DNA of 64,000 bases from Pseudomonas brassicacearum (lineage in GTDB: Bacteria; Pseudomonadota; Gammaproteobacteria; Pseudomonadales; Pseudomonadaceae): positions 5,394,001 through 5,458,000 of the forward strand of contig NZ_CP045701.2 in NCBI RefSeq assembly GCF_009601685.2. The letters run 5' to 3'. Below, piece after piece: positions 58,066-64,000 of this stretch (position 1 is the stretch's first letter; each line of letters opens with the position of its first letter). The translations under genes were made by a program, and so were the position numbers. The notes below the pieces were generated by a model, which saw only the letters and a program-made list of their open reading frames with translations, had not been told where the DNA came from and ran no database searches.

Positions 58066-59617
58066 CGCAACCGCCCTGCTGACCTCCCTGCTGCCGCTGG
58101 TAGCCGATCTGTCCCGCGAGCTGCCTGAGGGCGAACGTTATCGTCGCCTGCTCGGTACCTTGCGAGCCTTGCTGCCCTGCGATGCGGCGGCGCTGTTGCG
58201 CCTGGAGGGCGACTGCCTGGTGCCGCTCGCCGTGGATGGCTTGAGCACCGATACATTGGGCCGGCGATTCCGGATCAATGAACATCCGCGCTTCGAAGCG
58301 CTGCTGGCCAACCCACAGCCCACCCGCTTCGCTGCCGACAGCGGCCTGCCCGATCCGTACGATGGGCTGGTCGAGGGGCTCGCCGAGCATCTGGAGGTTC
58401 ACGACTGCATGGGCTGCCCGCTGTTCGTCGACGAACGGCCCTGGGGCCTGCTGACCCTGGATTCGCTGGATCCGGAGCGCTTCGAGCCCATCGACCTGAG
58501 TGCCCTGCAGGCCTTCGCCAGCCTCGCCGCAGCCACCGTCAGTGCCGCCGAACGCATCGAGCGCCTGGCCTTGAAGGCCGAGGACGAGCACCGCCGCGCC
58601 GAGGTCTATCGCCAGGCCAGCGGCCAGCAGCCTCGCGACATGATCGGCCAGAGCAAGGCCCACAAGCGTTTGGTGGAAGAGATCGCGCTGGTGGGCGGCA
58701 GCGACCTGACGGTACTGATCACCGGCGAAACCGGCGTGGGCAAGGAACTGGTCGCCCAGGCCATCCATGCCGCATCGAAACGCGCCGAGCAGCCACTCAT
58801 CAGCCTCAATTGCGCCGCCCTGCCCGATACGCTGGTGGAAAGCGAACTCTTCGGCCATGTACGCGGCGCCTTCACCGGGGCCACGAGCGACCGGCGCGGC
58901 AAGTTCGAACTGGCCGACGGCGGCACCCTGTTTCTCGACGAAGTGGGCGAGTTGTCCCTGACCGTCCAGGCCAAGTTGCTGCGAGTGCTGCAGAGCGGCC
59001 AACTGCAACGCCTGGGCTCGGACAAGGAACACCGGGTCGACGTGCGCCTGATCGCAGCCACCAATCGCGACTTGGCCGAAGAAGTGCGCAACGGCCGTTA
59101 TCGTGCCGACTTCTACCATCGCTTGAGTGTGTATCCGCTGCAGGTGCCGGCGCTGCGCGATCGCGGGCGGGACGTGCTGCTGCTCAGCGGTTTTTTCCTG
59201 GAACAAAATCGTTCGCGCATGGGCCTGGGCAGCCTGCGCCTGACCAGTGACGCCCAGGCCGCACTGCTGGCCTACGACTGGCCGGGCAATGTGCGCGAAC
59301 TGGAACACCTGATCGGCCGTAGTGCCTTGAAGGCCTTGGGCCGGTGCGCGACGCGCCCAAAAATCCTCAGCCTCAGCGCCCAAGACCTGGATTTGCCCCA
59401 GGCGCCTGAGCACAACCCCGCGCCTTCGTCCATCAGCCCGGCACCGGCCATGGCGAACGTGACGGGGGATTTGCGTGAAGCGGTGGACGAGTTCCAGCGC
59501 AAGCTGATCGCTGCCTGCCTGGAGCGTCACCAGCACAACTGGGCCAGCGCCGCCCGGGAGCTGGGGCTGGACCGGGCGAACCTGGGACGGATGGCAAAAC
59601 GGCTTGGCCTGAAATAG
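58061..59617 (+). CDS. norR: NorR, nitric-oxide-responsive sigma54 activator
   Basis: A 518-aa bacterial enhancer-binding protein: N-terminal GAF domain (about 10-165) that senses NO through a mononuclear iron; an AAA+ domain (about 190-420) with Walker A GETGVGKE, GAFTGATSDR (sigma54 contact loop) and Walker B ADGGTLFLDEV; and a C-terminal Fis-type HTH (about 480-515). It activates hmp/fhp on NO exposure and probably represses itself. The ATG is at 58061. Confidence 0.95.
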   Translation: MTATALLTSLLPLVADLSRELPEGERYRRLLGTLRALLPCDAAALLRLEGDCLVPLAVDGLSTDTLGRRFRINEHPRFEALLANPQPTRFAADSGLPDPYDGLVEGLAEHLEVHDCMGCPLFVDERPWGLLTLDSLDPERFEPIDLSALQAFASLAAATVSAAERIERLALKAEDEHRRAEVYRQASGQQPRDMIGQSKAHKRLVEEIALVGGSDLTVLITGETGVGKELVAQAIHAASKRAEQPLISLNCAALPDTLVESELFGHVRGAFTGATSDRRGKFELADGGTLFLDEVGELSLTVQAKLLRVLQSGQLQRLGSDKEHRVDVRLIAATNRDLAEEVRNGRYRADFYHRLSVYPLQVPALRDRGRDVLLLSGFFLEQNRSRMGLGSLRLTSDAQAALLAYDWPGNVRELEHLIGRSALKALGRCATRPKILSLSAQDLDLPQAPEHNPAPSSISPAPAMANVTGDLREAVDEFQRKLIAACLERHQHNWASAARELGLDRANLGRMAKRLGLK

Positions 59618-59635
59618 TGGCCGGGTGCGCTTTTG

Positions 59636-59830
59636 TGGCAAGGGAGCTTGCTCCCGCTGGGCTGCGCCGTAGGAGCCGCGTAGGAGCTGTGTAGCTGTCG
59701 AGTGCAACGAGGCTGCGATCTTTCCACTGGCAATTGAGTCGAGAGCAAAAGATCAAGAGCAAAAGATCAAGATCAAAAGATCGCAGGCTTCGCCAGCTCC
59801 TACAGAGCCGAGCAGGAGCAAGCTCGGGAG
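59636..59830. repeat. Composite long-hairpin repeat, copy 4
   Basis: The GTAGGAGCTG-type element (about 59671-59804) lies between AGGGAGCTTGCTCCCGCTGGG and GAGCAGGAGCAAGCTCGGG arms. Its right arm carries an expanded AAAAGATCAAGA tract (59746-59782). No gene is seen in the surrounding ~350 bp between norR and cheV. Confidence 0.85.
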
Positions 59831-59973
59831 CCACAAAAGCGGGCTTGTTACAGCGATCCTCGTTATTGACAGTTTTCACCCTAAAGCCTGTCCCCAACGA
59901 GTCGATAACCCAATATCAAAAGCTGTTTTGGCGATCGGTATGTTCGCCCCACCTTTTTCCACAGAAGGTTTTT

Positions 59974-60876
59974 ATGTCTTCCAACAAAGCCCGCGCAGAT
60001 TCACTTTCGCTTCTGCTGTTTACCTTGCGCAGCGGCAAGCTGATGGCAATCAACCTGCTCAAGGTCAGTGAAATCATTCCCTGCCCATTGTTGACCAAAC
60101 TGCCGGAGTCGCATCCGCACGTCAAAGGCATCGCCACCCTGCGCGGGGCATCGTTGTCGGTGATCGACCTGAGCCGCGCCATTGGCGAGCGGCCGCTGGA
60201 AGACCCGGATGGCGGCTGCCTGATCGTCACTGACGTCAGCCGCTCCAAACAGGGTTTGCATGTGCAGGCGGTGAGCAAGATCGTGCATTGCCTGACCACT
60301 GACATCAAACCGCCGCCCTATGGCTCCGGCGGTGTGCGTTCGTTCATCACCGGCGTGACCTCGGTGGATGGCACGCTGGTGCAGGTGCTGGACATCGAAA
60401 AGGTCATCCATGGCATCGCACCGGCTCAGATCGAAACCGCGCCGACCGAGCTGAGCATGGAAGACGCCGAGGTGCTGGGCAACGCACGGATCCTGGTGGT
60501 CGATGACAGCCAGGTCGCGCTGCAGCAATCGGTGCACACCTTGCGCAACCTGGGCCTGCAATGCCACACCGCACGCAGCGCCAAGGAAGCCATCGAGTGC
60601 CTGCTGGACCTGCAAGGCACGGCCGAACAGATCAACCTGATCGTCTCCGACATCGAGATGTCGGAGATGGACGGCTACGCCCTCACCCGGACGCTGCGCG
60701 AAACGCCGGACTTCGCCCACCTCTACGTGTTGCTGCACACCTCGCTGGACAGCGCCATGAACAGCGAAAAAGCCCGGCTGTCGGGTGCCAACGGCGTGCT
60801 CACCAAGTTCTCCTCGCCGGAACTGACCAAGTGCCTGATCACGGCGGCCAAGGCCGTTGCCGAGCAAGGTCACTGA
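59974..60876 (+). CDS. cheV: CheV-type chemotaxis coupling protein (CheW + receiver)
   Basis: A 300-aa protein with an N-terminal CheW-like domain (about 10-160, TLRSGKLMAINLLKVSEII, GIATLRGASLSVIDLS) and a C-terminal receiver (about 175-295). The phospho-acceptor Asp is in IVSDIEMSEMDGY, with acidic pocket VDDSQ and the conserved Lys in TKFSS. CheV couples receptors to CheA and its phosphorylation tunes adaptation. The ATG at 59974 is chosen. Nearby genes are not chemotaxis genes. Confidence 0.93.
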   Translation: MSSNKARADSLSLLLFTLRSGKLMAINLLKVSEIIPCPLLTKLPESHPHVKGIATLRGASLSVIDLSRAIGERPLEDPDGGCLIVTDVSRSKQGLHVQAVSKIVHCLTTDIKPPPYGSGGVRSFITGVTSVDGTLVQVLDIEKVIHGIAPAQIETAPTELSMEDAEVLGNARILVVDDSQVALQQSVHTLRNLGLQCHTARSAKEAIECLLDLQGTAEQINLIVSDIEMSEMDGYALTRTLRETPDFAHLYVLLHTSLDSAMNSEKARLSGANGVLTKFSSPELTKCLITAAKAVAEQGH

Positions 60877-60978
60877 GTCCTATCGGTTGCTCGCTTCTGC
60901 GTTCCAGCGCGGGAGCGATCACTGTCCGATAACCTCAGGCATACTCTTGTCCTGGCTTTCCTGGAACAAGGCTCCCTG

Positions 60979-61305
60979 ATGAACATCCGCCTCTTGACGC
61001 TCCTTGGCTTCACTGTCCTGGCCTCCCAGGCCCACGCCTCCAGCCCGGACGCCTGGGCCACCTACGACAAAGCCGTGCTGGCCAGTTGCATCAAGGCCAG
61101 CGGTTTGAAAAGCGCTGAGCCGGTGGGTACCGCCGCTCAATTCGACGACCGCGTCGGCTACACCGCATTGTTGCTGCAAGGCCAATATCCGCAGAAACAC
61201 ATGAAAGGCGCGATCGGCAACGAGTTGTGCCTCTACCGCAAGAAAACCAAAACCGCCTACGTGACTGAGTGGGACTCGATCCGCCCCGCCGCTACCGAGC
61301 AGTGA
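60979..61305 (+). CDS. Small secreted protein of unknown function
   Basis: A 108-aa protein with a signal peptide (MNIRLLTLLGFTVLASQAHA, cleavage after residue 20). The mature part is about 88 residues with two Cys (one in LASCIKASG and one in NELCLYRKK) that may form a disulfide. The GYTALLLQGQYPQKHMKG segment is reminiscent of small Pseudomonas periplasmic proteins, but I cannot name a family. The ATG at 60979 follows a weak ribosome-binding site. Confidence 0.75.
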   Translation: MNIRLLTLLGFTVLASQAHASSPDAWATYDKAVLASCIKASGLKSAEPVGTAAQFDDRVGYTALLLQGQYPQKHMKGAIGNELCLYRKKTKTAYVTEWDSIRPAATEQ

Positions 61306-61384
61306 GTGGCGCATAACTTGCTTCGCACGGTCCATCACGGCGTTTTTCTGTCGCCGTCCCCTGCTTTCTGCGACCGGGCGTTCA

Positions 61385-62134
61385 ATGAACACAACGTTTT
61401 CCTGTGTAGGGTGCGGCAAATGCTGCACCGATCACCATGTTCCCCTGACCCTCGACGAGGCCCGGATGTGGGCGGACGACGGCGGCCAGGTGATCGTCCT
61501 GGCGGAAGCCTTCCTGCCCAACGGCCTCGGCCTGCCGGCAGGGCAACGCGAGCACGCCGAGCGCCGCTCGGCAGTGGTCCACAGCGGCAGCACCGAGGCC
61601 CTTTTGGCGATCACCTTTGCCGCCTACAACGTCGGCCGTTGTCGGAATCTTGACGAAGAAAACCTGTGCCGCATCTATGAGCGCCGCCCCTTGGTATGCC
61701 GCATCTATCCGATGGAAATCAACCCGCACATTCCCCTCAACATCGCCGTCAAGGAATGCCCTCCAGAGTCGTGGGAAACCGGGCCACAATTGATACTCGG
61801 CGGTGAACTGGTCGACCAGGAACTGGCGCGGTTGATCGAGCGCTCACGCCAGGCCGATCGTGAGGAGATCGCCATCAAGGAGCGCATCTGTTCCGCCCTG
61901 GGCATCGGCACCACCGCGCTCAAGGGCGACGGGTTCACTGCGTATCTGCCGGACATGAGCGCATTCGTGGCCGCCCTCGATCAGGCACGCCTGCAACCTG
62001 CGCAACAGCACGCCAGTCAATGGCAGTTCCATCTGTCTGGCGATGATGTGGCCAGCCAGGTATTGGCCAGCGGCGCGCAGGTGGTTACTGAGGCGCCGGT
62101 CAATTACGCCTTTATTTCGCTGCGGGCGGCATAA
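61385..62134 (+). CDS. YkgJ-family cysteine cluster protein
   Basis: A 249-aa protein with an N-terminal CVGCGKCC motif and further Cys residues (CRNLDEENLCRIYERRPLVCRIYP, split around 80-105). This is the pattern of the YkgJ/UPF0153 family, which is thought to bind zinc or an iron-sulfur cluster. The function is unknown. The C-terminal ~110 residues after the cluster are variable. The ATG at 61385 is chosen. Confidence 0.85.
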   Translation: MNTTFSCVGCGKCCTDHHVPLTLDEARMWADDGGQVIVLAEAFLPNGLGLPAGQREHAERRSAVVHSGSTEALLAITFAAYNVGRCRNLDEENLCRIYERRPLVCRIYPMEINPHIPLNIAVKECPPESWETGPQLILGGELVDQELARLIERSRQADREEIAIKERICSALGIGTTALKGDGFTAYLPDMSAFVAALDQARLQPAQQHASQWQFHLSGDDVASQVLASGAQVVTEAPVNYAFISLRAA

Positions 62135-62160
62135 GACCCCGGAACGGGCATAACGCCCCT

Positions 62161-62249
62161 GTGGGAGCGGGCTTGCTCGCGAAAGCGGTGGCACATTCAA
62201 GATCACCGTCTCAGGCAGATCGCCTTCGCGAGCAAGCCCGCGCCCACAG
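62161..62249. repeat. REPIN
   Basis: GTGGGAGCGGGCTTGCTCGCGAAAG and the inverse TTCGCGAGCAAGCCCGCGCCCAC with a short variable loop. Confidence 0.92.
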
Positions 62250-62343
62250 GGTTTTGCCGCATCCCAATCAAGATCCCCCCTCGCCTAACCCTCGCCAGGA
62301 ATGTTAGCGTGCTTGGTATCTTCTCCCCGATGAGCCTTGCACG

Positions 62344-63315
62344 ATGAAAAAAACCGTACTTGCCTTCAGCCGTATCACGCCCCAGGTGGTCGAGCGCCTG
62401 CAACAGGACTTCGACGTGATCGTGCCGAGCCCGTCCAAGGGCGATATCAACGCACAGTTCAACGAAGCCCTGCCCCACGCCCACGGGCTGATCGGGGTCG
62501 GTCGCAAGCTCGGGCGCGAGCAACTGCAAGGCGCTGCGAACCTGCAAGTGGTGTCCAGTGTGTCGGTGGGCTACGACAACTATGACCTGGCCTACTTCAA
62601 TGAGCGCGGGATCATGCTCACCAACACCCCCGACGTACTCACCGAAAGCACCGCCGACCTGGCCTTCGCCCTACTGATGAGCAGCGCCCGGCGCGTGGCC
62701 GAACTGGACGCCTGGACCAAGGCCGGGCAATGGCAGGCGACGGTCGGCCCGCAACTGTTCGGCAGCGATGTACATGGCAAGACCCTGGGTATCGTCGGCA
62801 TGGGCAACATCGGCGCGGCCATTGCCCGGCGTGGCCGGCTGGGATTCAACATGCCGATCCTCTACAGCGGCAACAGCCGCAAGACCGAGCTGGAAAGCCA
62901 GTTGGGCGCACAATTTCGCGAACTGGACCAGTTGCTGGCCGAAGCGGACTTCGTCTGCCTCGTCGTGCCATTGAGCGACAAAACTCGCCATCTGATCGGC
63001 CAGCGCGAACTGGGCCTGATGAAACCGAGCGCCATCCTGGTCAACATTTCCCGGGGCCCGGTGGTGGATGAACCGGCGCTGATCGAAGCCCTGCAGAACA
63101 ATCGCATCCGCGGTGCCGGGCTGGATGTCTACGAGAAAGAACCGCTGGCCGAATCGCCGCTGTTCCAGTTGAAAAACGCCGTCACCCTGCCCCATATCGG
63201 CTCGGCCACCCACGAAACCCGTGCCGCCATGGCCGATCTTGCTGTGGATAACCTGCGCAGTGCATTGCTGGGCGAGCGACCGAAGAACCTGGTCAACCCG
63301 CAAGTCTGGAAATAG
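62344..63315 (+). CDS. D-isomer-specific 2-hydroxyacid dehydrogenase (GhrB/2-ketogluconate reductase type)
   Basis: A 323-aa NAD(P)H-dependent dehydrogenase. The Rossmann motif is GIVGMGNIGAAIARRG, the catalytic Arg is in NISRGPVVDE, Glu in VYEKEPL and His in PHIGSATHE. The GhrB/TkrA group reduces glyoxylate, hydroxypyruvate and 2-ketogluconate. The flanking genes give no pathway clue, so I leave the symbol blank. The ATG at 62344 is preceded by TTGCACG. Confidence 0.9.
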   Translation: MKKTVLAFSRITPQVVERLQQDFDVIVPSPSKGDINAQFNEALPHAHGLIGVGRKLGREQLQGAANLQVVSSVSVGYDNYDLAYFNERGIMLTNTPDVLTESTADLAFALLMSSARRVAELDAWTKAGQWQATVGPQLFGSDVHGKTLGIVGMGNIGAAIARRGRLGFNMPILYSGNSRKTELESQLGAQFRELDQLLAEADFVCLVVPLSDKTRHLIGQRELGLMKPSAILVNISRGPVVDEPALIEALQNNRIRGAGLDVYEKEPLAESPLFQLKNAVTLPHIGSATHETRAAMADLAVDNLRSALLGERPKNLVNPQVWK

Positions 63316-63358
63316 AACAAACGGTGGCGAGGGAGCTTGCTCCCGCTGGGCTGCGCCT

Positions 63359-63454
63359 GTAGGAGCTGTCGAGCGAAGCGAGGCTGCGATCTTGTTCCAG
63401 ACAATTGAGTCGTGAGCGAAAGATCAAGAGATCGCAGGCTTCGCCAGCTCCTAC
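63359..63454. repeat. GTAGGAGCTG-type long-hairpin repeat, copy 5
   Basis: An imperfect palindrome, GTAGGAGCTGTCGAG...AGGCTGCGATCTTG and AAAGATC...GATCGCAGG...CAGCTCCTAC. The last CTCCTAC of the repeat supplies the TAG stop codon of the following minus-strand gene. Confidence 0.88.
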
Positions 63455-64000
63455 ACGCCCAGCGCGACTTTCGCGGCAACTGGCCGGGGTTTGCGAAACA
63501 CCAGCACGTTCCCCAGCATCACCAGCACCAGCCCCACCAATGCCGGGGCCGTCCACTGATAGCCTTCGGCAAACGCCGAGACGTTCAACGCCACCACTGG
63601 GAACAGGACCGTGCAATACGCCGCGCGCTCCGGCCCCATGCGCCCCACCAGCGTCAAATAGGCAGTGAAGCCGATCACCGAACCCGGGATCACCAGGTAC
63701 AACAGCGAGCCGATGTAGCGCGTGTTCCATTCCATGTCGAACGGGATGCCTTTGAACGCGCACCACACCGCCAACATCGCCGCGCCATAGGCCATGCCCC
63801 AGGCATTGGTGGTCAACGGCTTGAGACCGGCCTTCTGTTGCAGGCTCGACAGCATGTTGCCTGCCGAAAAGCACAAGGTGCCCAGCAACGCCAACGCCAA
63901 CCCAAGCAAGGTTTGCGGGCTTGCGCTATGGCCGGCCAGCTCCGGCCAGAACAGCAGCGCCAGCCCCGAAAGCCCCAAGGCACCGCCCAACAGCACGTTA
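63451..64000 (-). CDS. DMT-family (EamA) transporter, 3' part only
   Basis: At least 182 residues of a 10-helix drug/metabolite-type exporter; the 5' end lies beyond the window. Five or more hydrophobic helices are seen, with the EamA segment GPERAAYCTVLFPVVALNVSAFAEG near the end. The C-terminus is basic (RKPRPVAAKVALGV). The substrate is unknown. The stop codon lies in the repeat at 63359-63454. Confidence 0.87.
   Translation of the reverse strand, partial: NVLLGGALGLSGLALLFWPELAGHSASPQTLLGLALALLGTLCFSAGNMLSSLQQKAGLKPLTTNAWGMAYGAAMLAVWCAFKGIPFDMEWNTRYIGSLLYLVIPGSVIGFTAYLTLVGRMGPERAAYCTVLFPVVALNVSAFAEGYQWTAPALVGLVLVMLGNVLVFRKPRPVAAKVALGV

Noticed and set aside
58046..59707. A 553-codon open frame antisense to norR
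   Set aside because: The opposite strand encodes a complete NorR with all motifs; the antisense frame is low-complexity and lacks a ribosome-binding site.

Overview
The window looks like a chromosomal segment of a Pseudomonas, most likely of the P. fluorescens group. The evidence is the gene order (the mraZ-to-murG cluster next to rnpB, rsmI, lpoA, yraN, diaA and dolP, then sspAB, petABC and rplM-rpsI), the high GC content, the protein sequences, and many REP/REPIN-type repeats with arms of the form GTGGGAGCGAGCTTGCTCGC. Species was not determined.

Layout. 1-10.1 kb (minus): the division and cell-wall (dcw) cluster mraZ-rsmH-ftsL-ftsI-murE-murF-mraY-murD-ftsW-murG, nearly all translationally overlapping, with a recognisable promoter and MraZ operator. 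10.3-15.5 kb: RNase P RNA, rsmI, and the divergent envelope genes lpoA-yraN-diaA-dolP. 15.5-16.4 kb: a gene-free island made of two inverted ~250-280 bp repeats enclosing two REPINs. 16.4-21.3 kb (minus): sspB-sspA, cytochrome bc1 (petABC) and rpsI-rplM. 21.5-29 kb: tas-like aldo/keto reductase, acyl-CoA dehydrogenase, GlxA-type regulator, zapE, trpS, a hydrolase and zapG/yhcB. 29.0-30.9 kb: a class C-like group II intron lying directly behind the doeD terminator; its reverse transcriptase appears to have a small in-frame deletion.

30.9-44.0 kb: an ectoine/5-hydroxyectoine uptake and catabolism locus. EhuABCD imports the compatible solute. EutB and EutC are assigned to hydroxyectoine processing. 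DoeA opens the ectoine ring, DoeB deacetylates the product, DoeD transaminates diaminobutyrate and DoeC oxidises aspartate semialdehyde to aspartate. EnuR (MocR/GabR type) and DoeX (Lrp/AsnC type) are the regulators. eutA is not present in the locus. A shared motif centred on CTAG lies upstream of both enuR/ehuB and eutB and is a candidate EnuR operator.

44.2-50.2 kb: OmpA-like lipoprotein, ArgD-like aminotransferase with divergent LysR regulator, a PAS-GGDEF cyclase, an unrecognised 234-aa protein, and a HigBA-type toxin-antitoxin pair lying exactly between two perfect 38-bp direct repeats, each of which is a terminator. 50.3-55.1 kb (minus): cyoABCDE, cytochrome bo3 quinol oxidase and heme O synthase. 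55.9-60.9 kb: dsbB, flavohemoglobin hmp divergent from norR (three GTC-N5-GAC NorR boxes and a sigma54-like promoter between them), and cheV. 61-64 kb: a small secreted protein, a YkgJ-type cysteine-cluster protein, a 2-hydroxyacid dehydrogenase and the 3' part of a DMT-family exporter.

All calls rest on reading motifs, lengths and context. No database search was run.
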